Origin: Paenibacillus_V sp046244365
GTDB taxonomy: Bacteria; Bacillota; Bacilli; Paenibacillales; NBRC-103111
Assembly: GCF_046244365.1 (NCBI RefSeq)
Contig: NZ_CP176395.1
Coordinates: 5,394,001 to 5,458,000, forward strand
DNA length: 64,000 bases
Direction of reading: 5' to 3'
In this document: one piece after another, positions 18,035-26,871 of the stretch
Position numbering within the stretch: the stretch's first letter is position 1
Layout of the letters: the number at the start of each line of letters is the position of its first letter
Notes under the pieces: generated by a model
Told to the model about the DNA's origin: nothing
The model's database searches: none
The model's input: only the letters and a program-made list of their open reading frames with translations
Program-made: the position numbers and the translations under genes

Positions 18035-18070
18035 TAAAAAAACCAGGAGACCCGGTCTCCTGGTTTTTTT
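18035..18070. terminator. Bidirectional terminator between rpsD and glycerate kinase
   Basis: AAACCAGGAGACC and GGTCTCCTGGTTT form a near-perfect hairpin with A and T runs on its two sides. It ends both rpsD and the tyrS-glycerate kinase operon. Confidence 0.92.
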
Positions 18071-18075
18071 GCGTT

Positions 18076-19215
18076 TCAACCGTGCCTTGCGACCGCGAAC
18101 AATCTGGCGACTTGCTCGGCGGCATCGGCAAGCCATGGCTCCGCATGCGCAATCGCTTCCTCAAGCGATGCCGGATGCGGCATGATGCTGAAGCACGCAT
18201 CGATGCCGTGCTCGTGAAGCTTCGTATAATCGCCGGTTAGACCGCCGGACAAACAGATGACGGGAACGCGATATTTGCCGGCCCGGAGCGCGATACCCGC
18301 AGCCGTTTTGCCCATTGCCGTCTGTTCGTCGGTGCGTCCTTCGCCGGTCAGCACGAATGACGCGCCGGGAAGACGCTCTTCGAAGCGGCATGCATCTAAC
18401 ACAAGGTCCACGCCTTTTTGCATGGACGCGCCGCAGAACGCATATAGCCCCGCACCGAGTCCGCCCGCAGCGCCGCCGCCCGGCAGCGCATGAACGTCCA
18501 CGCGAATATCCCGCGTCATGCATACGGCAAGCTGGCGCAGCGCCGTATCGAGGCGGGCTACATCCTCCTTCGATGCGCCCTTCTGCGGACCGAACACAGC
18601 GGATGCGCCCCGCTCCCCGTAGAGCGGTGCGTCGACGTCGCAGGCTGCGATGAAGCGAACGCCGGCCAAGCGCGGATCAGCCCCGCTCGAATCGATCGCC
18701 GCAACTTCAAGCCAGCCATCGCTGAAAGCAGGAATGACTTGGCCGGCCGCATCGAGAAAACGGAATCCTAGCGCTTGCGCCATGCCGATGCCGCCGTCGT
18801 TCGTAGCGCTTCCCCCGAGACCGAGTAAAACGCGTTCGCAGCCGCGGTCAAGCGCGGCCTTGATCAGCTCGCCCGTTCCGAAGGTCGAAGCGCGGAGCGG
18901 ATTTCGCTCCGCATCGGTCAGAAGCGTTAAGCCGCTTGCCGCGGCGCATTCGATGACGGCTGTCTTCGTGGCTTCCGCAAAAGCGTAAAAGCCGCGAATC
19001 TGCCGGCCCAGCGGGTCGTGCGCATCCGTTTCGACAATGGTTCCGTCCATCGCGGCTGCGAGCGCTTCGGTGAAGCCTTCCCCGCCGTCTGCCATCGGAA
19101 CCAGCTCTGTTTTGGCATCCGGTGCCGCCCGAAGTACCCCTTCACGTATGGCTTTAGCGGCTTGCAGCGCGCTTAACGAGCCTTTGTACGAATCTGGCGC
19201 AATGATGATATGCAT
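18076..19215 (-). CDS. glxK: Glycerate kinase (GarK/GlxK family)
   Basis: A 379-residue glycerate kinase of the GK-I family. It begins MHIIIAPDSYKGSLSA and has PMADGGEGF, GLGGSATNDGGIGMAQALG and LTGEGRTDEQTAMGKTAAG, all characteristic of this family. It phosphorylates D-glycerate with ATP, feeding glycolysis. ATG 19215 was chosen 10 bases after GGAGAGG; the in-frame TTG at 19224 is too close to that site. It starts 22 bases after the tyrS stop and is probably co-transcribed with it, ending at the shared terminator. No glyoxylate or glycerate uptake genes are nearby. Confidence 0.9.
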   Translation of the reverse strand: MHIIIAPDSYKGSLSALQAAKAIREGVLRAAPDAKTELVPMADGGEGFTEALAAAMDGTIVETDAHDPLGRQIRGFYAFAEATKTAVIECAAASGLTLLTDAERNPLRASTFGTGELIKAALDRGCERVLLGLGGSATNDGGIGMAQALGFRFLDAAGQVIPAFSDGWLEVAAIDSSGADPRLAGVRFIAACDVDAPLYGERGASAVFGPQKGASKEDVARLDTALRQLAVCMTRDIRVDVHALPGGGAAGGLGAGLYAFCGASMQKGVDLVLDACRFEERLPGASFVLTGEGRTDEQTAMGKTAAGIALRAGKYRVPVICLSGGLTGDYTKLHEHGIDACFSIMPHPASLEEAIAHAEPWLADAAEQVARLFAVARHG

Positions 19216-19237
19216 CGGCTTCAACCCTCTCCACGGA

Positions 19238-20494
19238 TTATTTAAGTACGAGTTTCACGAACTGGCGTTTGCCCACCTGCAAAATATCGCCTTCCGACAC
19301 TTCCACTTCGCCGTTCGGATCCAGCAGCTTCTGCTCATTGATCTTAACGGCTCCGCCTTGTATGCTTCGGCGCGCTTCGCCGTTGGACGACTGCAGGCCG
19401 AGCGTCACGAGCAGCTTGACGAGGCGGATTTTCCCGTTCTCCAGCTCCGTCAGGGGAAGCTCCGCATCCGCGATGTCTGCCGGCAGAGCGCGCTGCTGGA
19501 ACACCGTTACGAAATGTGCTTCCGCCTGCTCCGCCGCTTCCTCCCCGTGAAACATGCGCACGAACGTACGGGCAAGCTGCATCTTGGCGTCGCGCGGATG
19601 TACCGAGCCGTCCGCTAATCCCTCCTTCAGCCGCTTGAGCGCCTCCGTCGGAAGATCCGTGGCGAGCTCGTAGTATTTGACCATCAGCTCGTCCGGCACC
19701 GACATCGCTTTGCCGTAAATTTGATTCGGCTCCTCATCGATTCCGATGTAGTTGCCGAGGCTTTTGCTCATCTTGTTGACGCCGTCAAGCCCTTCGATCA
19801 GCGGCGTCATGATAGCGACTTGAGCCGGCGCGCCATACTCTCTTTGCAGCATGCGGCCCATCAGCAAATTGAATTTCTGATCCGTACCGCCCAGCTCGAT
19901 ATCGCTCTTGAGCGCTACCGAGTCATAGCCCTGCATCAGCGGGTAAAAAAACTCGTGGATATGAATCGGCAGCCCGGTCGTATACCGCTTGGCGAAATCG
20001 TCGCGCTCCAGCATGCGCGCAACTGTCATTTTGCCGGCAAGCTCAAGCACATCCGCAAAATGAAGAGACGAAAGCCATTCGGAATTGTAGAACAGCTGCG
20101 TTTTATCCGGATCCAAAATCTTGTAGATCTGTTTCTGGTACGTTTCCGCATTTCGCTTGACGTCCTCTTCGGTCAGTTGCTTGCGCGTTTCCGACTTTCC
20201 GCTCGGATCGCCGATTCGTCCCGTGAAGTCGCCGATAAGCAGCTGAACCTGATGGCCCATCTCTTGGAATTGACGCAGCTTATGCAGCACGACCGTGTGT
20301 CCGACATGGATGTCGGGTGCGGACGGATCGAGGCCCAGCTTTACGTTAAGCGGCTTGCCCGTGACCACGGCATCGATAATCTTTTGTTTAAATTCATCCT
20401 CGGGCACGATTTCGACGACTCCGCGGCCGAATAGCTCCAGCTGCCGGTTGACCTCCGCTTGCTGCTCCGGCGTTAATTGTTCCCATTTGTTCAT
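19238..20494 (-). CDS. tyrS: Tyrosine--tRNA ligase
   Basis: A 418-residue class I aminoacyl-tRNA synthetase charging tRNA-Tyr. HVGHT is the HIGH motif, KMSKS is present in DGVNKMSKSLGNYIG, and an S4-like RNA-binding domain closes the protein (EARRSIQGGAVKINEQKL). The large size and KMSKS variant suit the TyrRS form usually named TyrZ/TyrS2 as much as TyrS1. The start is ATG 20494 with GGAGGGG upstream; the frame is open to 20551. It is controlled by the T-box leader at 20580-20970. Glycerate kinase follows in the same operon. Confidence 0.95.
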   Translation of the reverse strand: MNKWEQLTPEQQAEVNRQLELFGRGVVEIVPEDEFKQKIIDAVVTGKPLNVKLGLDPSAPDIHVGHTVVLHKLRQFQEMGHQVQLLIGDFTGRIGDPSGKSETRKQLTEEDVKRNAETYQKQIYKILDPDKTQLFYNSEWLSSLHFADVLELAGKMTVARMLERDDFAKRYTTGLPIHIHEFFYPLMQGYDSVALKSDIELGGTDQKFNLLMGRMLQREYGAPAQVAIMTPLIEGLDGVNKMSKSLGNYIGIDEEPNQIYGKAMSVPDELMVKYYELATDLPTEALKRLKEGLADGSVHPRDAKMQLARTFVRMFHGEEAAEQAEAHFVTVFQQRALPADIADAELPLTELENGKIRLVKLLVTLGLQSSNGEARRSIQGGAVKINEQKLLDPNGEVEVSEGDILQVGKRQFVKLVLK

Positions 20495-20579
20495 GTTGTT
20501 CGCCCCTCCGAAAGTTCGTATTTTGTCCAATGCGCGCCGAACCCGCTCCATCTGACTCTCAGCCTTCCATCAGGCAATG

Positions 20580-20970
20580 TCCCGCAAACGACAAAAAGAC
20601 CTGCTCATCCACAAAAAAGGGACGAGAAGGTCTCGCGGTACCACCCTAATTAAAACGTCGTCCGCTAACACGGCGACATTTTCGCTCGGCAAGTCATAAC
20701 GGGATTGCCCCGGAAGAAAGCTACTGCGGCTCGTTGCACGCGCCGACCTCTCCGCCATGCGGGTTTGTCGTCCGTTGCGCAAGATCGTCCATAAGGACGT
20801 TTCGCGCAAACATGTGCGGCCAGTTCCCTTTCCCAGCTCAGGACGGTAGTTCGATAGGATGCCCGTACCGGTTCGCAGCGACCACCGGCTCTCTGAAAAC
20901 GACAGCATTCCTTCTACTGGACGAACGGCGCAATGCCGTCTGTCGGTCCATCTTCGCTTTTTGGATCATG
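20580..20970 (-). promoter_or_regulatory. T-box leader of tyrS
   Basis: On the minus strand AGGGTGGTACCGCG (around 20634-20647) is the invariant T-box sequence. It is followed by GAGACCTTCTCGTCCC and a TTTTTT tract that form the terminator arm. About 200 nt upstream, GAACTACCG contains a UAC at 20846-20848, a tyrosine codon placed where the specifier of stem I is expected. Uncharged tRNA-Tyr would stabilise the antiterminator and switch on tyrS and the following kinase. The exact 5' boundary is inferred from the promoter. Confidence 0.92.
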
Positions 20971-20981
20971 AAATTCCTTAT

Positions 20982-21011
20982 ATTAAAGCACAGGGAGTCT
21001 CTTTTTGTCAA
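20982..21011 (-). promoter_or_regulatory. Promoter of the tyrS T-box transcript
   Basis: A perfect TTGACA (21006-21011) and TTTAAT (20982-20987) with an 18-base spacer on the minus strand, just upstream of the T-box. Confidence 0.65.
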
Positions 21012-21165
21012 TTCGCGTTCGCTATCCAGCCGTTTCCGCTTTATGTTATAATAATTGGGGCGGATTTGCATTTTTTACATACGGGATAGGAAAAGTGCCG
21101 CATAACGCTGTGCGCTCATGAAGACGACGACGTTATTGGGGAGTTATCATTTAGGAGGTTTCAGG

Positions 21166-24100
21166 TTGAGAAAATGGTGGCTGAAGAGCAAACCGATCTT
21201 AAAAGGGATTGGCCTTTATACGTTAATTACATTGAAGTGGCTTATCATTACCGGCATTATTGCGGGATTCCTCGTAGGGGGCGCCGCGTTCGGATACGTT
21301 TCCGCCGTCGTTAAGGACGAACCGGTTCGAACGAAGCAATTCATTACCGAGCAAATGAGCGAAAATGCGGTAACCGGCTTCGTCTTTTTCAATGACGAAA
21401 CGCCGATCGGTCAGCTTCGTACGGATGAAGACCGCAGACTCGTCGGCTTGAACGACATCCCCAAAATGCTTTTGGATGCCGTTATCGCCGTGGAAGACAA
21501 AGATTTTTATACCCACTACGGAGTAGACATCAACGGCTTGTTCCGTGCCGTCAAGCAGAAGCTGCTTAACGAGCCCGTGCAAACCGGCGGCAGTACGATC
21601 ACGCAGCAGCTGGCGCGGCGCGTCTTTCTCAGTCTTGACCGCGATATCACGCGCAAATTCAAAGAGATTTTCCTCTCCTTGCGCCTGGAGCGGCAGATGT
21701 CGAAGGACGAGATTTTACTGGCTTATCTGAACAAAATCCCGTACGGAAACGGATCGAACGGCTATAACCTGTACGGCATAAAAGCCGCCGCCAAAGGGAT
21801 ATTCGACATTAACGATCTGAATCAGCTTAATATCGCCCAGATCGCTTATTTGGCGGGCTTACCCCAGCTCCCCTCGGAGTATTCCGCTTTCACGAGCAAA
21901 GGCGATCTCGACAAGAAGAAACTCGATAACGCCACGAAGCGGCAGCAGCTCGTGCTCAAAAGAATGCTGGAGGAGAACGTCATCACGGAGCCGCAATATC
22001 AGGAAGCGCTCGCCTTCGACCTGAAGGGGGCGCTCGCCCAGAAGAAGGATAAAGAGTACAGCACTTATCCTTATCTGATGCTGGAGGCGGAGAAGCAAAC
22101 TGCCGAAATTTTGCTCAAGCTTCAATACCCGAATCTGGTGCTCGATTCCGACAAGAAGAAAGAAGCTTACAACGAAGCGCTCAAGGACGTGAACGCGAAC
22201 CTTCAGCGAGGCGGATACCGGATCTATACGACCATCGACAAGACGATCTACGACGCCATGCAGGAAATCGCCAAAAATGCCAAAAACTTTACGCCGGACG
22301 ATCCGAAAAAAGGTATCGAGCAAATCGGAGCGGTTCTGTTGGACAGCAAAACGAGCGCGATTCTCGGCATGATCGAAGGACGCGACTTCTTCTCCGAGCA
22401 GCTCAACCATGCGAACCAAGCTTACCGCCAGCCCGGATCTTCCATGAAGCCGATCGCAGCCTTCATTCCGGCACTGGAGATGGGAGCCGTGCAGCCGGCC
22501 AGCGTAATCGACGATTCGCCGATCATTTTGCCCGACGGCCAAAAAGGCGTCCATATTCCGAACAACTGGGACAACGACTATCACGGATTGATAACGGCGC
22601 GCAAGGCGCTGAACTCGTCATATAACATTCCGGCGATCAAGCTGTTCATCAACGTCGTAGGCATCAACAAAGCTTGGGACTATGCCAAAAAGATGGGCAT
22701 CAATTCCATCACGAAGGAAGACTACGTCGCGCAAACCGGTGTTATCGGCGGTTTGACCAAGGGTGTGACCGTCGAGGAAATGACGAATGCTTATGCGACG
22801 ATCGCCAACAAAGGTTTGTTCAACGATGCTTACCTGATCAGCAAAATCGTCGATGCGAACGGCAAAACGATTTACGAGCACGAATTGAAGCCTTCCTTCG
22901 TGTTCTCGGAGCAAACGGCCTATCTCATGACCGATATGATGAGAACGGTCATCACCTCCGGGACCGCGAACGATTTGACGACCAAGTTCAAGCATTACAA
23001 ACAAATGCCGATCGTCGGCAAAACGGGTTCGACCCAGGATGACGGCGACGCCTGGTTTATGGGCTATACGCCGGACATGACGTTAGGCGTTTGGGCCGGC
23101 TACGATCAGCCGATCCACAAGCTGAGCAAGGCAACGGGCGGCACGAACCGAGCCAAATACGTTTGGGCGCTCGTTATGGACGCCGCCATGGATAAACGGC
23201 CGGAGCTGTTCCCGACCAAGAAATTCGAGCGTCCGCCAAACATCGTGGAAATGACCGTATCCGATCTGTCCGGCAAGCTTCCGACCGATCTGACGACGGA
23301 ATCCAAGCATCTGGTAACAGACCTGTTTAACAAAAGGGATGTGCCGACCTCGGAAGACGACGTCATGGTCAAGATGAAGGTAATCAGCTATAACGGCGTC
23401 AACTATATCGCCCAACCGACGACGCCTGACGACTTCGTACAAGAGAAAATTGTCATCCGTCGCGAGGAGTCGATTAGCGCGATGTTGAAGCGAATCGAGG
23501 AAGCCCAGAAGAAGCTGCCCGAAAACAAGCGCAACTCGCTTGACTATTACATTCCGCTTGATGCGGATACCGACGCACCATCCGAAACCGACCCTCGCGG
23601 CGATGACGGCAAGCCGCCGGAACCGCCGGCTCAGCTGCTGCTTACGCGCAGCGGCGACAGCTATAAGCTTTCGTTCGCTCCAAGCGCAAGCGGAGACGTT
23701 GTCGGATACCGGCTATATAGATCCGCTTCGCATGGACAGCTTCAGCCCGTAAGCGGCAAAGTCGTCTTAACGGGCGCTGAACCGATCTTTACCGACGCGC
23801 CGGGTGGCGGCGTATTCGGATATTCGGTGGTCGCCGTAGACGTTGCCGGCCATGAATCGGCGCATGCAAAGGTTCTGTTCACCGACGGAACGGAACAAAA
23901 CGGTACCTCCTCTGCGAACCAGACGCCTGGCGCAAACGGCGGCACGGGCAGCGGCACCCTCCCCGGAACCGGAAACGGCACCAGCCCCGGGGAAAGTCCC
24001 GGACCGAGCGCTACGCCGAACGGCACGGGAGAAAACCAAGGAGGAGCCAAGCCGCAAGTCAAGGCGCCTCCATCGGCTCCCGGCGGCTTGACCGTAAAAA

Positions 24101-24345
24101 TGAAAGGGATGGCCTTGCAGATCAACTGGAAGGCCAATCCCGAGAAAGAATCGGTAAATCAGTATAACGTTTATTACGCTGAGAAGGAATCCGGCACATA
24201 CCGGAAGCTCGGATCCGTAAACAACGTAACCGAGTTCTCTTATTACGCTGTCTTCTATGACGGCCATTACCGGGTCACAGCCGTGAACGACGCCGGCGAG
24301 TCATCGCCGTCATCTAGCGTGATCTTCAAAAAACCGAGCGAATGA
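21166..24345 (+). CDS. Class A penicillin-binding protein (PBP1A) with fibronectin type III tail
   Basis: A 1059-residue bifunctional murein synthase. I chose TTG at 21166, 7 bases after TTAGGAGG; an ATG at 21118 has no ribosome site. A single membrane anchor (residues 13-45) is followed by the GT51 transglycosylase domain (AVEDKDFYTHYGVD, GGSTITQQLAR) and the transpeptidase domain. The latter has Ser425 in GSSMKP, SYN in LNSSYNIP and KTGST. After about residue 800 come a Gly/Pro/Thr-rich linker and two fibronectin type III-like domains (VGYRLYRSAS, NQYNVYYAEK). It polymerises and cross-links peptidoglycan at the outer membrane face. It is monocistronic, with a terminator at 24555. It separates tyrS from acsA. 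Confidence 0.95.
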   Translation: MRKWWLKSKPILKGIGLYTLITLKWLIITGIIAGFLVGGAAFGYVSAVVKDEPVRTKQFITEQMSENAVTGFVFFNDETPIGQLRTDEDRRLVGLNDIPKMLLDAVIAVEDKDFYTHYGVDINGLFRAVKQKLLNEPVQTGGSTITQQLARRVFLSLDRDITRKFKEIFLSLRLERQMSKDEILLAYLNKIPYGNGSNGYNLYGIKAAAKGIFDINDLNQLNIAQIAYLAGLPQLPSEYSAFTSKGDLDKKKLDNATKRQQLVLKRMLEENVITEPQYQEALAFDLKGALAQKKDKEYSTYPYLMLEAEKQTAEILLKLQYPNLVLDSDKKKEAYNEALKDVNANLQRGGYRIYTTIDKTIYDAMQEIAKNAKNFTPDDPKKGIEQIGAVLLDSKTSAILGMIEGRDFFSEQLNHANQAYRQPGSSMKPIAAFIPALEMGAVQPASVIDDSPIILPDGQKGVHIPNNWDNDYHGLITARKALNSSYNIPAIKLFINVVGINKAWDYAKKMGINSITKEDYVAQTGVIGGLTKGVTVEEMTNAYATIANKGLFNDAYLISKIVDANGKTIYEHELKPSFVFSEQTAYLMTDMMRTVITSGTANDLTTKFKHYKQMPIVGKTGSTQDDGDAWFMGYTPDMTLGVWAGYDQPIHKLSKATGGTNRAKYVWALVMDAAMDKRPELFPTKKFERPPNIVEMTVSDLSGKLPTDLTTESKHLVTDLFNKRDVPTSEDDVMVKMKVISYNGVNYIAQPTTPDDFVQEKIVIRREESISAMLKRIEEAQKKLPENKRNSLDYYIPLDADTDAPSETDPRGDDGKPPEPPAQLLLTRSGDSYKLSFAPSASGDVVGYRLYRSASHGQLQPVSGKVVLTGAEPIFTDAPGGGVFGYSVVAVDVAGHESAHAKVLFTDGTEQNGTSSANQTPGANGGTGSGTLPGTGNGTSPGESPGPSATPNGTGENQGGAKPQVKAPPSAPGGLTVKMKGMALQINWKANPEKESVNQYNVYYAEKESGTYRKLGSVNNVTEFSYYAVFYDGHYRVTAVNDAGESSPSSSVIFKKPSE

Positions 24346-24402
24346 TTGATCCTTGAATAGAGCATTCACGGTAGTTGAAGAATATATGTTATTCGCAATT
24401 GG

Positions 24403-24511
24403 GGTATCTCCTTCCGGTCACTCTTGTGTTCAGGAAATTTGATTGAAAAGACGCTTGCTGCGGACATTTCCCGAACACAAAGGCGAACGCTGCGCTCTTA
24501 CAGGAGATACC
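24403..24511 (+). repeat. Palindromic intergenic repeat family A, copy 1
   Basis: A 109-nt element with terminal inverted repeats GGTATCTCC/GGAGATACC and an inner stem TTGTGTTC/GAACACAA. Its reverse-complement homologue is at 24691-24801. An outer pair GTTGAAGAAT (24374-24383) / ATTCTTCAAC (24526-24535) extends the fold to about 165 nt. There is no coding potential. Confidence 0.8.
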
Positions 24512-24554
24512 GCAACCTCTATCGCATTCTTCAACAGCTAATTCTCTAACACCT

Positions 24555-24585
24555 ACCGGACGATCCATTCGTCCGGTTTTTTATT
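24555..24585 (+). terminator. Terminator of the PBP1A gene
   Basis: ACCGGACG-ATCCATT-CGTCCGGT followed by TTTTTATTT, about 210 bases after the PBP stop. The repeat copy at 24403-24511 is therefore transcribed as part of the 3' UTR. Confidence 0.85.
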
Positions 24586-24603
24586 TATAAATGATAGAAA
24601 CCC

Positions 24604-24643
24604 AAACATCCCCCAACGGCTTTCGTTCCGTTTGGGGGATGTT
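24604..24643. terminator. Second strong hairpin between the repeats
   Basis: AAACATCCCCCAA and TTGGGGGATGTTT are perfectly complementary with a short GC stem inside. It looks like a terminator without a long T tract and resembles the acsA terminator in its CCCCC/GGGGG core. Confidence 0.55.
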
Positions 24644-24690
24644 TGAGATGAGAGCAGTTGTATTGGGAAATGAAATGCTAAAGGAGTGGC

Positions 24691-24801
24691 GGGTATCCCT
24701 TGAAGGAGCGTTAGCGTTCGCCTTTGCAGTCGGGAAATAACCGCTAATAGCGGGTTCTAATCAAATTTCCTGAGTGCAAGAGTGACCGTAAAGGGATACC
24801 C
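24691..24801 (-). repeat. Palindromic intergenic repeat family A, copy 2 (inverted)
   Basis: Read on the minus strand it shares GGTCACTCTTG, TCAGGAAATTTGATT, ATTTCCCGA and AAAGGCGAACGCT with copy 1. Its terminal repeats are GGGTATCCCTT/AAGGGATACCC: they differ from copy 1 but still pair. The inner stem has also changed on both sides. Confidence 0.8.
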
Positions 24802-24847
24802 CCAGTCCAAATAGCCAATCATTTCTAGAACAGGACGATCTCCAAAC

Positions 24848-24884
24848 AAAATCCCCCGGCGGCTAAATGCCATTGGGGGATTTT
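24848..24884 (-). terminator. Terminator of acsA
   Basis: AAAATCCCCC and GGGGGATTTT flank a 17-base loop directly after the acsA stop, with T-rich sequence following on the minus strand. Confidence 0.85.
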
Positions 24885-24887
24885 GGG

Positions 24888-26612
24888 TTACTCCTCGATC
24901 GTCGACAAGTCGCCGGTCGGCAAATTCAGCTCCCATGCTTTCAGAACGCGGCGCATGATTTTGCCGCTTCGGGTTTTGGGTAGCTTATCCTTGAACTCGA
25001 TTTCGCGGGGAGCAGCATGTGCGGATAATCCTTCCTTGACGAATCTGGATATATCCGCTTTCAGCTCGTCGGATGGCGTGAAGCCCTCCCTGAGCGAAAT
25101 AAACGCTTTAATGACTTCGCCGCGGACCGGATCCGGCTTGCCGATAACACCGGCCTCCGCAACCGCCGGATGCTCGACGAGCTTGCTTTCGACCTCAAAA
25201 GGTCCGACCCGCTCGCCCGCCGTATTGATGACGTCGTCTACCCGGCCCTGAAACCAGAAATAGCCGTCATGATCGACATAAGCCGAGTCGCCGGAAACGT
25301 ACCAGCCGCTCAGACGGAAGTACTCTTCGTACTTGGCCGGATTGTTCCATATCTTGCGCATCATGGAAGGCCACGGCGTCTTGATCGCCAGGTTCCCCAT
25401 CCGAAACGGCGGCAGTACGATGCCGCTGTCGTCGACAATCGCCGCTTCGACGCCGGGAATCGGCTTACCCATTGAGCCGGGCTTGATCTCCATCGACGGA
25501 TAGTTGCTGATGAGCTGCGCCCCCGTCTCAGTCATCCACCAAGTATCGTGAATGCGCTGGCCGTACACCTTGAGCCCCCATCTGACAACCTCCGGATTAA
25601 GCGGCTCGCCGACGCTCAGCACATGCCTTAGCGCCGAGAGATCGATCTGCTTCACGGCTTCGTCTCCGGCGCCCATCAGCATCCGGAACGCAGTCGGCGC
25701 GCTGTACCAGACGGTAATCTTGTAACGTTCGATCGTCTTGTACCAAGCTGTCGGACTGAAGCGCCCCCCGCGAATCACGTTGGTCGCACCGTTCAGCCAT
25801 GGCGCAAACACGCCGTAAGACGTGCCGGTAACCCACCCCGGGTCGGCCGTGCACCAATACACGTCGTCTTCTTTCAAATCAAGTACGATTTTACCCGTAT
25901 AATAATGCTGAATCATGGCATTGTGAACATGGTAAACTCCCTTGGGCTTCCCTGTCGAGCCGGACGTATAATGCAGGAGCAACCCGTCTTCGCGATCCAC
26001 CCATTCGATCTGCAAATCGTCCGAAGCGTTCGCCATTTCCTGATGGAAATCGTACTGCCCCTGCTCAAGCCGGACGCCTTCTCCTACCAGAACGACATGC
26101 TTCAAATGCGGCAGGTCGTTGACCGGGATTCGGGAAAGCAGCGTAGGCGTCGTTACGATGGCTACGGCGGCGCTGTCTTCCAGACGGTCCTTAACCGCCG
26201 TCTCCATGAACGCTTCGAACAGCGGTCCGACGATAGCGCCTACTTTAATCGCGCCGAGTAGCGCAAAGTACAGCTCCGGCGTTCGGGGCATAAAAACAAA
26301 TACGCGGTCCCCCTTGGAAATGCCGATCTTGCGGAGCACGTTGCCGAAGCGATTGGATTGCCTCTTCATTTCACCGAAAGTATAGGATTCGTCGCGGCTA
26401 TCATCGCTGTAGTATAAAGCTATTTTGTCATTGAGACCCGATTCCGCATGACGGTCGATCGCCTCATAGGCCATATTGACGTTCCCGGTTTCAGACCACG
26501 TGAAATGCCGCTCGACTTCCTGCCATGTAAAGCTCTCACGTGCCGCTTCGTAATTGCCCAGATTAGAATGCGCCGCGAACACCTTCACGATTTCTTCATC
26601 TGGATTTGACAT
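24888..26612 (-). CDS. acsA: Acetyl-CoA synthetase (AMP-forming)
   Basis: A 574-residue ANL-superfamily enzyme converting acetate, ATP and CoA to acetyl-CoA. The P-loop-like motif YTSGSTGKPKGV is at 215-226; WMTETGAQ and the hinge/C-domain (GWYVSGDSAYVDHDGYFWF) are present. The catalytic lysine is Lys551 in KTRSGKIMRR, the site that AcuA-type acetyltransferases modify to switch the enzyme off. The length and start MSNPDEE match Bacillus AcsA. The ATG at 26612 follows GCAGGAGGG. acuA and acuC lie 7 kb away on the other strand. A candidate cre lies in the leader, which fits CcpA repression. Confidence 0.95.
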   Translation of the reverse strand: MSNPDEEIVKVFAAHSNLGNYEAARESFTWQEVERHFTWSETGNVNMAYEAIDRHAESGLNDKIALYYSDDSRDESYTFGEMKRQSNRFGNVLRKIGISKGDRVFVFMPRTPELYFALLGAIKVGAIVGPLFEAFMETAVKDRLEDSAAVAIVTTPTLLSRIPVNDLPHLKHVVLVGEGVRLEQGQYDFHQEMANASDDLQIEWVDREDGLLLHYTSGSTGKPKGVYHVHNAMIQHYYTGKIVLDLKEDDVYWCTADPGWVTGTSYGVFAPWLNGATNVIRGGRFSPTAWYKTIERYKITVWYSAPTAFRMLMGAGDEAVKQIDLSALRHVLSVGEPLNPEVVRWGLKVYGQRIHDTWWMTETGAQLISNYPSMEIKPGSMGKPIPGVEAAIVDDSGIVLPPFRMGNLAIKTPWPSMMRKIWNNPAKYEEYFRLSGWYVSGDSAYVDHDGYFWFQGRVDDVINTAGERVGPFEVESKLVEHPAVAEAGVIGKPDPVRGEVIKAFISLREGFTPSDELKADISRFVKEGLSAHAAPREIEFKDKLPKTRSGKIMRRVLKAWELNLPTGDLSTIEE

Positions 26613-26650
26613 ACTGATCCCTCCTGCTCAGAAGTAAAATGAATAGATAC

Positions 26651-26664
26651 CTAAAACGCTTTCA
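26651..26664 (-). promoter_or_regulatory. Candidate cre (CcpA site) in acsA leader
   Basis: On the minus strand TGAAAGCGTTTTAG matches the cre consensus TGWAANCGNTNWCA at all but the last two positions. It sits about 40 bases before the acsA start and downstream of the predicted transcription start, a roadblock position. ccpA is in this window. Confidence 0.5.
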
Positions 26665-26707
26665 CATGAAGCTTTCTCTTAGCCGGTCTGCCGATGGTGC
26701 TTTAAGA

Positions 26708-26716
26708 ATTATACCA
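26708..26716 (-). promoter_or_regulatory. Extended -10 promoter of acsA
   Basis: TGGTATAAT on the minus strand is a perfect extended -10 about 95 bases upstream of acsA. No good -35 is seen, which is common with extended -10 elements. Confidence 0.5.
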
Positions 26717-26843
26717 TATGAGCCGAATTTGCGCCTACTTACGACAGCCTATTGGACAACGCTAATGCAGCCTAAAGTTACTATATTTATGCCCTTCGGT
26801 ATCTTTTTTTGACGAATCGTGCCGCAATATACACTTTGAACCA

Positions 26844-26870
26844 CAAAAAGAGGATCCGCTAGGATCCTCT
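26844..26870 (-). terminator. Terminator of MFS transporter gene
   Basis: AGAGGATCC-TAGC-GGATCCTCT followed by TTTTTG on the minus strand, overlapping the stop of the transporter gene. Confidence 0.88.
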
Positions 26871-26871
26871 G

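Noticed and set aside
24346..24887. Origin, CRISPR or insertion sequence in the PBP1A-acsA gap
   Set aside because: The gap is explained by two inverted hairpin repeats and three terminator-like hairpins; no spacer periodicity or transposase frame is present.
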